A DNA stretch of 19,430 bases from Bacteroidales bacterium UBA1253 (GCA_002308815.1 DBVX01000015.1:13422-32851), one strand, 5' to 3'. Shown: positions 7,421 through 14,824, numbered from the stretch's first letter. The notes: a model not told the origin generated them from the letters alone. Program-made: numbers and translations.

Positions 7421-9781
7421 TTACTTCACTTCCACACCTTGTGCGTTGTAGCGTTTGCCGTCGCGGAGGATGTAGAGGACACCGTTCTCAATGATTTTAC
7501 CACTATTGGCAGGTTGTTCAACGATTTCGACATCCGTCGGAGCATCGCAGGTAACATTGAATTTGGGTTGGTCTTTAATCCATCCTGCAAAATAAGCCTT
7601 TTCGTTGTCGCAACGGGCGAGGTTATCCGACTTGCCCCAATTGTTCTCCAAATTAATGGCTTCCGCTTCGGGGTTCATACGTACGAACACAAGGTTCTGT
7701 GTGAGGTCGTTGATAGCGGCTTTGTAGCCCACAACAACCTCTCCGTCCATCACGGCGGTCATCAGAATGTCTTCGTCAGCCATACCGTCGCCCCGTGTGT
7801 GAATGAACATCTTGGCGTTGTCCTTAGCCAATTCGCCGGCATTGAGGAGCGTGTAGTCAACACGTGTGATTTCCACCGTCTTGGCCACAAACATATTGTC
7901 CTTACCGGCACCTATCACCTTGATGTAGAAGGTGTATTCGCCGGCTTCCGTTACTACATAATATCCGGCTTCCGTTGTGAACTGGTAACCACTCTGGTCA
8001 AGAGCAACAAGCGAAGCGGCTTTGTTTCCGTTGTCATAGTTCTGGATTTTGTCGCCCGCAGCAAGTTTGACGGTAACCATATATTCAGCACCTGCACCTT
8101 CATAACCTTCGTGTATCACGGCGGCTGAATAGTCCTTATCATTAACCATTATACCACAATCGCTCTTCAACGATACGTACATATTGTCATTGCCGGGAAT
8201 CAACTTGATATAGAAGGTATATTCGCCTGTAGTCGATACCACATAATGATTATCTTCGTCTGTAAACTTATAGCTTTTGGGATCTAACTCCATCATCCAG
8301 GCTTCCTTTTTCACATTGTTGTAATTCTGGAACTTGTCACCTGCATTCAAGGTTGCGGTTACTTTGTATTCATCGCCGCCCTGAAACTCCTCGTTCCTAA
8401 CACCCGCGATATAGTTGTTGTCGTTCACAAGAATGCCATAATCGTTTGTTACCACTTCTTCTTTCTTGGCTACGAACATATTGTCCTTAACATCATCAAT
8501 GATCTTGATGTAGAAAGTGTATTCACCCGCTTCGGTTACCACATAGTGATTGTCCTCCTTGTTGAACTTGTAACCCTTCTCGTCAAGAGCAATCAGACTT
8601 GCCACTTTCGCAAAATTGTCGTAGTTCTGAATCTTGTCGTCCTTTGCCAAGGTAACAACAACTTTGTATTCCGTTCCTTCACCTGTATAATCCTCATTCT
8701 TAACACCTGCATGGTAGTCCTTGTCGTTTACCATAATACCGTAATCTGGAACATAAACATCCCATGTGCCTTTTTTCCAACCTATAATGGTGAATACCAA
8801 ACTTTCGGTGTTGATTTTCTCTTTATCTACTCTGGTCCACTCGTTTCCCTTTTCTGATTCGGTATTCCATTTGGGTTCAGTAAGTGCGCTGTTGAAGCGA
8901 ACGAAGAGGATGCTGTCGGCTTTGGTGTTAACCTTCACGGAGAGCGTGTCACCTTCGCCTTCGAAGAACGCGGTAAACTGACCAGCCAGTTTTTCACCCC
9001 AGATCCAAGCTGCGATTTTTGCATCCGCTTGCGCCCATACGTTCGGAACGAAGCGGAGGGTGTTGTATGTTTCGGGGTCAGCGGGAGCGACATACTTACC
9101 AGTTACCTTTACGGTCAATGTTTTGGTTGACAAGTCGTATGAAAGTGAGATGGTATCGAATTTGGCGACTTCCACACTACCGTTAGCGGCTTTGATAGCG
9201 TCATTGTTGAGGTAACTCTCGTTGCTGTCCTCCATTTTGGTGTCAATGTTCATACCGGCACCGCCATAAACGAGGTTAGCGAGCTCGTAGCGTGATGTTA
9301 CTTCGTTCAGAATGAGCTCTTTCCAAGTCCATTCTTCGGCACCTGCCCAGTTGCTCTTTGCATAAACGTGCGTTTTGCCGTATTCAGACCATTCGCCGGC
9401 TACCTTGTGACCTTGGTTCATCCATTGAGCAGTCGTGGAAGTGATGGTGTACAGATTACGACCGTCTGTGGGGATAACCAAATCTTCGGTTTGTGCACCC
9501 CAATCTTCCGTACCGTTGGAGCGAACGAAGACGATGTTCGGATATGCGGTAATATCTACGTCAATGTACCACATATTCTCTTCACCATCGACAGCAGTCA
9601 TAGCCGTTCCCGGCCATGCTGCCATCTTGTTATCAGCATCAAGGAAGCAGTGGGCATTCACGCCTGCTCCGGCATCTAACCACCAACTCTGCGCGTTCTT
9701 GCAATAGATTCGCGTTGTGGCGGCAGACAACATTCCTATTCCAAGGATGGTTGTCAAGAAGAAAGATAAGATTTTTCTCAT
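7421..9781 (-). CDS. secreted multi-module starch-binding-like protein, non-catalytic
   Basis: 786-residue exported protein with no catalytic motif I can find. A signal peptide covers residues 1-20. Residues ~22-130 look like a CBM26-type starch-binding module: aromatic YCKNAQSWW, HCFLDADNKMAAWPGTAM, WYIDVDI, IVFVRSNG and GAQTEDL. A further beta region (~130-235) and a second FVR-type module (~240-345, ILFVRFNSAL) follow. Then come three tandem ~95-residue modules at 346-440, 447-540 and 541-635, each with (Y/C)GI(M/L)VND, KxQNY(D/N)N and EYTFYIK. A last FVR-type module (~640-745, NLVFVRMNP) precedes a tail (GKIIENGVLYIL...YNAQG). The tandem module is also the N-terminal module of the amylase encoded 59 bases upstream in the same operon. 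It probably acts as a surface or soluble glucan-binding scaffold beside the amylases; binding itself is inferred. Confidence 0.85.
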   Translation of the reverse strand: MRKILSFFLTTILGIGMLSAATTRIYCKNAQSWWLDAGAGVNAHCFLDADNKMAAWPGTAMTAVDGEENMWYIDVDITAYPNIVFVRSNGTEDWGAQTEDLVIPTDGRNLYTITSTTAQWMNQGHKVAGEWSEYGKTHVYAKSNWAGAEEWTWKELILNEVTSRYELANLVYGGAGMNIDTKMEDSNESYLNNDAIKAANGSVEVAKFDTISLSYDLSTKTLTVKVTGKYVAPADPETYNTLRFVPNVWAQADAKIAAWIWGEKLAGQFTAFFEGEGDTLSVKVNTKADSILFVRFNSALTEPKWNTESEKGNEWTRVDKEKINTESLVFTIIGWKKGTWDVYVPDYGIMVNDKDYHAGVKNEDYTGEGTEYKVVVTLAKDDKIQNYDNFAKVASLIALDEKGYKFNKEDNHYVVTEAGEYTFYIKIIDDVKDNMFVAKKEEVVTNDYGILVNDNNYIAGVRNEEFQGGDEYKVTATLNAGDKFQNYNNVKKEAWMMELDPKSYKFTDEDNHYVVSTTGEYTFYIKLIPGNDNMYVSLKSDCGIMVNDKDYSAAVIHEGYEGAGAEYMVTVKLAAGDKIQNYDNGNKAASLVALDQSGYQFTTEAGYYVVTEAGEYTFYIKVIGAGKDNMFVAKTVEITRVDYTLLNAGELAKDNAKMFIHTRGDGMADEDILMTAVMDGEVVVGYKAAINDLTQNLVFVRMNPEAEAINLENNWGKSDNLARCDNEKAYFAGWIKDQPKFNVTCDAPTDVEIVEQPANSGKIIENGVLYILRDGKRYNAQGVEVK
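7877..8161 (-). repeat. tandem module copy 3 in the starch-binding-like protein
   Basis: Encodes residues 541-635. It begins CGIMVNDKDYSAAV, has DKIQNYDNGNKAAS in the middle and EYTFYIKVIGAGKDNMFVA at the end. It is closest to copy 1 in its opening and closing words. Confidence 0.9.
8162..8443 (-). repeat. tandem module copy 2 in the starch-binding-like protein
   Basis: Encodes residues 447-540. It begins YGILVNDNNYIAGV, has DKFQNYNNVKKEAW in the middle and EYTFYIKLIPGNDNMYVS at the end. It is directly adjacent to copy 3. Confidence 0.9.
8462..8746 (-). repeat. tandem module copy 1 in the starch-binding-like protein
   Basis: Encodes residues 346-440. It begins YGIMVNDKDYHAGV, has DKIQNYDNFAKVAS in the middle and EYTFYIKIIDDVKDNMFVA at the end. 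A 6-residue linker separates it from copy 2. The DNA of the closing part is similar among the three copies, as expected from duplication within the gene. Confidence 0.9.
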
Positions 9782-9840
9782 AGTTTTAATTATTGATTGG
9801 TTAAGATATATCCGTTTAGGGAGTATTTACCCCAAGCGTT

Positions 9841-12800
9841 TTATTTCCGTAAGTATTTCCTTCCGTTCTGAATGACGATTCCTTTGTAGTCAGCGTCCAC
9901 CTGCATACCAAGTATGTTGAACATCGGGCGGGTGATGTCAAGGCGGTGTTCCGTGTCCTGCTCCACCTGTTCAACGGCATCAGCGAGTCCGTCGCAGTCC
10001 TCGTCAATGACCGCCTGCCAGCAGCCGGTGTTCCAGACGTAGCAGGTGTTCTCGGTGAGGTAGATGTCCTGCGACTGGCGTTTGTTGAGTCCCTCGTTGA
10101 AGATGATATAGAGGTCTTTGTCCTTCACCTCCTCGCGCATTGTCCACGTGTAGGTGGAGTCGCCCGCAACGGAATGGTCGATGGAGGTCCAGTGCGTGCC
10201 GGGCCATTTGGCGGACTGTCCCGCCACAAGGGCGTAGGGCGTATCCACATACTTGGTACCTACTTTGACGCGGGTGAACGCATAGAGATAGAGGTCTTCC
10301 CAGTCGCCGGGTTTGGCGAACTTGACAGTGATGACACCCTGCTGCGGGGCTTTGTATGTGTAGGCGTTGGTATAGGTATCTGTCTTTTGCTTCGTTGCCG
10401 CATCATAAGCGTATGCCGATACGGTCGAAGTGTTGGTAATCTTGAACGAGACAGTATTCTCGACGGGTTCCTGCTCAACACCGTTGACGGAGTAATAAAT
10501 CATCGCTCCTGTTTTTCCCACAACGGTTATGGTTATGTCCTCACCCTGCTGCAGGTCGCGGAAATTGCCGCTTTCGGGTGAAATGACGAGATCGAAATCG
10601 GGATTGAGGTCTGTCGCCCCCTCCAGTTTCTTCTCGTAGTTGCTTTCCGCCTCGAAGCCTTCCTCCCATCCGTACCAAGCGTCGTAGTCCGCCACAAGGT
10701 CGTTGGAGCGTACATTGAGCAGTCCGCACTCGTTGCCGGATGAGATGCAGAAATGGACGGACTCGAAGGCGGCATCAAACTCATAGCTGTACCATCCGTC
10801 CGCATCCTCATAGATACGCTGACCCGGATAAGCACCCATCATATTGACGGAGGTGGGGTTGCCCTGTTCGTCCGTGCCGGGAATCCACGCGTAGAAATAG
10901 ACTTTCTCCCACTCGGCTGGTTTGTTGAAATGCACCTGTATGCCGCGCTTGAGCGGCTCACGGTAGGTGTAGGTATATGTCTGTATCTTCGACTGCGCCG
11001 CGCCACACACGCCCATCACCTTGAGGGTAGTGGTCTGCTTGAAGTTGAACGTCTTATCGCCCGTGAAAGAGGGACTGGCCGTTGTGGGATCAGAGCCGTC
11101 GGTGGTGTAATAGACGGTCTTGGTATCGGAAGAGCCTCCAACGGGCTTAACTGACACGTTCAACCCATTGACATTGTCTTCAAAGAATGTTTCGGGCGTT
11201 ACAATGAGACGCGGTGCATAATCATTGGTAGGCAGAACCCACATAGCGTATCCGGGACCGGAAGCCATCAGGCGGTAATTGTAAGTAGCGAGCCACTCGT
11301 TGGCACCTGTAGGTTCGTGTACGGTCTTGTTGCCGAGCATAAGGATGAGTTTGCCGTTCTTTCCCTCGATAGTAGCTTTGTAGCCGTTCTGATCTCCTTC
11401 CTCCTCACCCACGGGACTCTCAGAGTGCACACCTGCCACGTGGCGGGCGTTAATCATATCCTTGATGGCATCCTTGTACTTGTTCCAATGAGGATAGAAC
11501 ACGCAGGGGACACCCGGCATGGAGAGCTGGTAGGCAATGGCTTGGAGCAGTCTGTCCTTGAGGTCATCGGACATGGATATGCCGTCATAGCAGTTGCCTG
11601 ACGAGCAGCCGAACTCCTGTCCGTTGCCGCGATAGAACCAGTCGTGGCTGTCCACGAAAGTGACGGCATATTTGGCCCGTCCGCTGCCTATCAGTCCGCC
11701 GTTTCCGCCATTGAGGAAGCACTTGGAATAGTCAAAATGACCGATAGCATCGAAGGTGGAGTACTTGGTCTGGAAGTCAAGCGCCATAGTGTTGTAGTTG
11801 GCATCCTTGATACCCTGCCATATACGGTCGTTGCCATCCCAGAGTTCCATAAAGGAGATGTAAGCATCGGCCGCAGAGTTGTAGTCATTGACGTGGCTCA
11901 TGTGATAGCCTTTGCACTCATCGTAGCGGAAACCGTCATAACCGATGACGTTGCGCATCCACTTGACATAGGCGCGGAACATCCTTCGAACGTCCTCGTT
12001 GTCGTGCGCCCAGTCGCGCGCGGCGGCATAGTTGTCGCCATCGTCATAGGGACCGGTTGCCGTTCCGAAGCACGAACCCGCCATTGTTTCTGTATTGTTG
12101 GCGGGGTCGTTCATCTCATCGTTCTTGCAGATGAATGAGCCATCGGGCTGGAACTCGCCGTATTCGCCGAAGTTGAGGTGGGCGAAATCGCACCATGAAG
12201 CCATCGCCTCACCGTGGTTGAGCACCATGTCGGCAACCACCTTGGTGCCGGAGTTGTGGAACGAGGCGATGAGCTGCTGCAGTTCGGCGCGTGAACCCCA
12301 GTCGGAGTTCTGGTTGGAGTACTGACGCGGATGGTAGCCTGTGCCGCTTGCCATAGCCGATGGCGGCAGCCAGATGAGGTCGAAATACGCGCCAATCTCG
12401 CCGGATTGGTCATAGAGCGTTTTCCAGCGGGTGTCGCCGTAGAAGTTCGTTCCGTTCTCAAATTTGCCGGGGTTGTCCTTGACACCGGTTGTATCCTTGA
12501 CCTCGTAAGAGTCGAAATAGAATCCCTGCATCATCACATCGGGACATTGGGAGGGAACGGCGCTTCCGTTCTTGTCGCTGTAGTCCTGATCACCCCAGTC
12601 GGCGCAGTCCTGCGAGGCGGAACTGCCGATATAGAGTTGATCCTGCCCGTATTTGAGTTTGATATAGAAATCGTAGCAACCGTCGGCGGAGCATGTGTAC
12701 TTGTCGCCTTGACGGGTGATGCCGCTGACGCTGTGAGAGTCAAGATCCACAGCCCAAGCGGCTTTGTTGGACAAGTCATAGAGTTGCAGGTAATCGCCGT

Positions 12801-12984
12801 TCCTGACAGGTATGCCGAGACACATATACTCAGTAAAAGACTGATCCGAAGGCGTTGGGTTAAGCGTACCGGTATAGTACTTTGAACCATTTACCAGGAT
12901 ACCGTAGGACTGAGCGTTGATGTACAAAGGGAGAATAAGCAGGCAGACGAATGCCAAAAGGAAAGATTTTTTCAATGATTGCAT
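9841..12984 (-). CDS. secreted GH13 alpha-amylase with starch-binding modules
   Basis: 1047-residue exported amylase, first gene of the probable operon. The start is the ATG at 12984: it yields a clean signal peptide (QSLKKSFLLAFVCLLILPL...NAQ) about 18 bases after the predicted transcription start, whereas the longer frame to 13104 runs across the promoter. Residues 26-120 form the YGILVN module shared with the next gene. The GH13 barrel (~147-590) has WLPPSAMASGTGYHP, region I VADMVLNH (250-257), region II YDGFRYDECK (nucleophile Asp355), region III SFMELWDG (acid/base Glu380) and region IV FVDSHDWF (Asp448). Next come a chitobiase-C-like Ig domain (~594-676, VYYTTDGSDPTTASP), a CBM26-like module (~679-790), a second Ig-like domain (~798-878) and a second CBM26-like module (~882-991, WPGTHW). 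The tail reads MFNILGMQV then KGIVIQNGRKYL. The LPPSAMAS segment recalls plant- and archaeal-type alpha-amylases. Confidence 0.92.
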   Translation of the reverse strand: MQSLKKSFLLAFVCLLILPLYINAQSYGILVNGSKYYTGTLNPTPSDQSFTEYMCLGIPVRNGDYLQLYDLSNKAAWAVDLDSHSVSGITRQGDKYTCSADGCYDFYIKLKYGQDQLYIGSSASQDCADWGDQDYSDKNGSAVPSQCPDVMMQGFYFDSYEVKDTTGVKDNPGKFENGTNFYGDTRWKTLYDQSGEIGAYFDLIWLPPSAMASGTGYHPRQYSNQNSDWGSRAELQQLIASFHNSGTKVVADMVLNHGEAMASWCDFAHLNFGEYGEFQPDGSFICKNDEMNDPANNTETMAGSCFGTATGPYDDGDNYAAARDWAHDNEDVRRMFRAYVKWMRNVIGYDGFRYDECKGYHMSHVNDYNSAADAYISFMELWDGNDRIWQGIKDANYNTMALDFQTKYSTFDAIGHFDYSKCFLNGGNGGLIGSGRAKYAVTFVDSHDWFYRGNGQEFGCSSGNCYDGISMSDDLKDRLLQAIAYQLSMPGVPCVFYPHWNKYKDAIKDMINARHVAGVHSESPVGEEEGDQNGYKATIEGKNGKLILMLGNKTVHEPTGANEWLATYNYRLMASGPGYAMWVLPTNDYAPRLIVTPETFFEDNVNGLNVSVKPVGGSSDTKTVYYTTDGSDPTTASPSFTGDKTFNFKQTTTLKVMGVCGAAQSKIQTYTYTYREPLKRGIQVHFNKPAEWEKVYFYAWIPGTDEQGNPTSVNMMGAYPGQRIYEDADGWYSYEFDAAFESVHFCISSGNECGLLNVRSNDLVADYDAWYGWEEGFEAESNYEKKLEGATDLNPDFDLVISPESGNFRDLQQGEDITITVVGKTGAMIYYSVNGVEQEPVENTVSFKITNTSTVSAYAYDAATKQKTDTYTNAYTYKAPQQGVITVKFAKPGDWEDLYLYAFTRVKVGTKYVDTPYALVAGQSAKWPGTHWTSIDHSVAGDSTYTWTMREEVKDKDLYIIFNEGLNKRQSQDIYLTENTCYVWNTGCWQAVIDEDCDGLADAVEQVEQDTEHRLDITRPMFNILGMQVDADYKGIVIQNGRKYLRK
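12625..12909 (-). repeat. N-terminal copy of the shared YGI-VN module in the amylase
   Basis: Encodes residues 26-120 of the amylase: YGILVNGSKYYTGTL, GDYLQLYDLSNKAAWAVDLD and YDFYIKLKYGQDQLYIG. It has the same layout as the three tandem copies in the downstream binding protein, but is more diverged from them than they are from one another. Confidence 0.8.
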
Positions 12985-13008
12985 AACAAAATATCGCATT
13001 AAATCGCG

Positions 13009-13040
13009 CAAAGATAAGCGTCTTTCCGCAATCTTCCAAA
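13009..13040 (-). promoter_or_regulatory. promoter of the four-gene starch operon
   Basis: On the minus strand, TTTG (13037-13040) is followed by exactly 20 bases and then TATCTTTG (13009-13016). This is a perfect Bacteroidetes -33/-7 promoter. The start point should fall near 13002, leaving a leader of about 18 bases before the ATG at 12984. No promoter of this quality was found before the three downstream genes. Confidence 0.85.
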
Positions 13041-13062
13041 TTTTTTTCACATTATGTCGGAT

Positions 13063-13083
13063 AACCAGCGGAAAAAGCCGGTT
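13063..13083 (-). terminator. weak hairpin at the 3' end of the Fic gene
   Basis: On the minus strand, AACCGGC pairs with GCTGGTT over 7 bases (one G-U) around the loop TTTTTCC. It overlaps the Fic stop codon, with an A-rich rather than a T-rich stretch after it. It may reduce read-through from Fic into the amylase operon, but it is not a strong terminator. Confidence 0.3.
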
Positions 13084-14365
13084 ACAGTACGACGAGATAC
13101 GCAAAGTATTTGTATGCGAGGTCGCGCAAGGTGCGCTCGTTCCGGTTGAGACTCAGCAGGTCTCCGTCGGTAAGCCGCTCGCGGTAGTCCGTTCCTTTGT
13201 AGGACATACAGACAAAGGATTGCTTTCCTTCGGATACCAAATGTATGTTCTCAAACGGAATACCGTCATCCTGCCCGAAACATGGCATATAAGCCACATT
13301 GCGCACTGCGCCCTGCACGGCACGCAACATCCCCTTCTGTACCAAGTCCGCTATATCGCGGCCGGCGGTATCAGGCGAGACATCCGCGAGTTTTGCCCAG
13401 TTCTTGGCGGTAAGCCTGCCGTCGTAGCCACTCAAACAGATATCCAACACCTGTTTCTGACGCTCCGAACATGCCTTGCCTGCGTGCAACTGCCAGAAAT
13501 AAGCCTTCTGCAACACGTTGCCGATGACAGAGTCTGAGGCATGAACAGCGGCAAGCAGTGTGTTCAGGAACCAGACAATCCAGTCGGTTATGTTTCCGTC
13601 GCCTCTTTGCGCCCGTTCCAGTTCACGGTAATAATTGTCGCGGTCAAGCAGTATCTGATGCGACATGCTGTAATACCGCAGCCGGTTGTTTTCGTATCGC
13701 GCCAGCAGCATGTCTGACAATGCCCGAGCCAGACGCCCGTTTCCATCGTCAAAAGGATGGATACAGACAAACCAGAAATGCGCAACAGCGGCTTTAACGG
13801 GCGTGGCGGCAATGCTGTTGTCATTGAACCATGACAGAAACCGCTCCATCTCCTGCGGCACACATGCGGCATCAGGAGCTTCATAGTGTACCCTTTCACG
13901 CCCCATATTGCCGGAGACCACCTGCATGGCGTGTGTTCGATACTGCCCGACATCAACCAGATAGTGCCGTCTGCGCTCAACATGGAAGAGTTCGTTATGC
14001 CAGCCGAACAGCCGTTCCTGTGACAAGGAGTGCCGGAAGTTATGCGTGGCATCAAGTTCGATGCTTACGATACCTTCCACATCATGGGATACGCTTTCGG
14101 CAACGTCTTCCGCCGGTACGCCCAACCGTCTTGCCACCGATGAACGGACACTCCTTGCATTGAGGGTGATGCCTTCAATCTGTGAGGTCGAAACCACTTC
14201 GGCAGTGACGCTTTCCCTCATCGCTTTCAATTGTTCGTCAAAGCCAATCGTACTCAACCTGCCATGCATATAACCTAACGCTTCGGTCACTTGCAGAAGC
14301 ATTGCAGAGACTTTCTCCTGGTCCCAGACAAAATCCGTCCAGTTATCAGATTGGTGAATAAACAT
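13082..14365 (-). CDS. Fic-domain protein (DUF4172-Fic-winged helix), class II with inhibitory helix
   Basis: 427-residue cytosolic Fic enzyme, expected to transfer AMP (or another nucleotide part) to a hydroxyl side chain of a target protein. Residues ~1-90 match the DUF4172-type N-terminal region (IHQSDNWTDFVWD) and hold the auto-inhibitory motif TSQIEG (60-65), which fits [S/T]xxxE[G/N]. The core motif HPFDDGNGRLAR (203-214) has catalytic His203 and every canonical residue, so the enzyme should be active once Glu64 is displaced. A winged-helix-like segment lies at ~300-352 (LTAKNWAKLADVSPDTAGRDIADL). A further ~75 residues extend beyond it (353-427), longer than the usual end of such proteins. 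It has its own promoter with a palindrome at the start point. No antitoxin-like partner gene adjoins it, which fits the class II type that carries its own inhibitor. The target is unknown. Confidence 0.92.
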   Translation of the reverse strand: MFIHQSDNWTDFVWDQEKVSAMLLQVTEALGYMHGRLSTIGFDEQLKAMRESVTAEVVSTSQIEGITLNARSVRSSVARRLGVPAEDVAESVSHDVEGIVSIELDATHNFRHSLSQERLFGWHNELFHVERRRHYLVDVGQYRTHAMQVVSGNMGRERVHYEAPDAACVPQEMERFLSWFNDNSIAATPVKAAVAHFWFVCIHPFDDGNGRLARALSDMLLARYENNRLRYYSMSHQILLDRDNYYRELERAQRGDGNITDWIVWFLNTLLAAVHASDSVIGNVLQKAYFWQLHAGKACSERQKQVLDICLSGYDGRLTAKNWAKLADVSPDTAGRDIADLVQKGMLRAVQGAVRNVAYMPCFGQDDGIPFENIHLVSEGKQSFVCMSYKGTDYRERLTDGDLLSLNRNERTLRDLAYKYFAYLVVL

Positions 14366-14393
14366 ACGGATATTAGCAATTAATCAGATTACT

Positions 14394-14410
14394 CCTCAAT
14401 CGAATTGAGG
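14394..14410. promoter_or_regulatory. palindrome at the Fic transcription start (operator or 5' stem)
   Basis: CCTCAAT-CGA-ATTGAGG is a perfect 7+7 inverted repeat with a 3-base centre. It begins 2 bases downstream of the Fic -7 box, so the predicted start point lies within it. It could be an operator for a dimeric repressor, possibly the winged helix of Fic itself, or a stem at the mRNA 5' end. The palindrome is seen; its role is inference. Confidence 0.65.
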
Positions 14411-14412
14411 CG

Positions 14413-14444
14413 CAAAGATACTGCCTTTGCGGCGAAAGGACAAA
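14413..14444 (-). promoter_or_regulatory. promoter of the Fic gene
   Basis: TTTG (14441-14444), 20 bases, then TATCTTTG (14413-14420) on the minus strand: a perfect Bacteroidetes promoter, with the same -7 octamer and spacing as the starch operon promoter. The start point near 14406 gives a ~40-base leader. The spacer holds a small inverted repeat, CCTTT/AAAGG. Confidence 0.85.
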
Positions 14445-14546
14445 TTTTAGCCGCATTTTCTGCGGTCTATTTGTGCTTTTAAGCCGCAAAAGAAGACGTT
14501 GTTCCTTTGTAAGTGACACAAATTGAGGGGCAAAAAACAGGACATA

Positions 14547-14692
14547 TATCGCCGCGTGCGGCGATAATCCGGCTGACAGCCGGAGTAACGGAAGAAGCCC
14601 CCTTCCGGCTTAATAGTGGCGGCTCTATGGAGCCGATGTCGGAATCAAATTCCGACGGAATGAACGAAGGAAAACGCCGACTCCCAGTCGGC
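14547..14692. repeat. cluster of six adjacent perfect-stem hairpins of different sequence
   Basis: Six inverted repeats lie within 146 bases. H1 14547-14566: TATCGCCG/CGGCGATA, loop CGTG. H2 14568-14584: TCCGGCT/AGCCGGA, loop GAC. H3 14589-14607: CGGAAG/CTTCCG, loop AAGCCCC. H4 14620-14635: CGGCTC/GAGCCG, loop TATG. H5 14638-14656: GTCGGAAT/ATTCCGAC, loop CAA. H6 14676-14692: GCCGACT/AGTCGGC, loop CCC. Gaps between them are 1, 4, 12, 2 and 19 bases. The arms differ, so this is not a simple direct repeat or CRISPR. The cluster lies between the terminator of the BspA-like gene and the Fic promoter. It may be a structured RNA, a protein-binding array or a mobile palindromic element. Confidence 0.8.
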
Positions 14693-14824
14693 ACAACAAA
14701 CGAAAACAACAGCGGCAGGACATTATCCGAGAAACAGATGCCTTAGAACGGTGCGTTAGTATAGAGGCTATAGATGTCCTATATGAGCGGATGCTATACC
14801 TCCTTTATTTCCGCTTCCATCAAA

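Noticed and set aside
8162..8746. Repeated DNA as a possible mobile element
   Set aside because: The repeats are in frame within one gene and follow protein module borders, so they are domain duplications.
14502..14509. TTCCTTTG as a -7 box for a plus-strand transcript of the hairpin cluster
   Set aside because: One mismatch to TAnnTTTG, and no TTTG at the proper distance (the nearest is 28 bases before it). Too weak to call.
14547..14692. CRISPR array
   Set aside because: No constant repeat and no regular spacers; each hairpin has different arms, and no cas gene is in the window.
14513..14746. Open frames on both strands across the hairpin cluster (77 codons plus, 76 codons minus at 14479-14709)
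   Set aside because: Palindromes tend to keep both strands open together. Neither translation shows a recognisable domain, and neither has a convincing promoter. A small protein cannot be excluded but is not supported.
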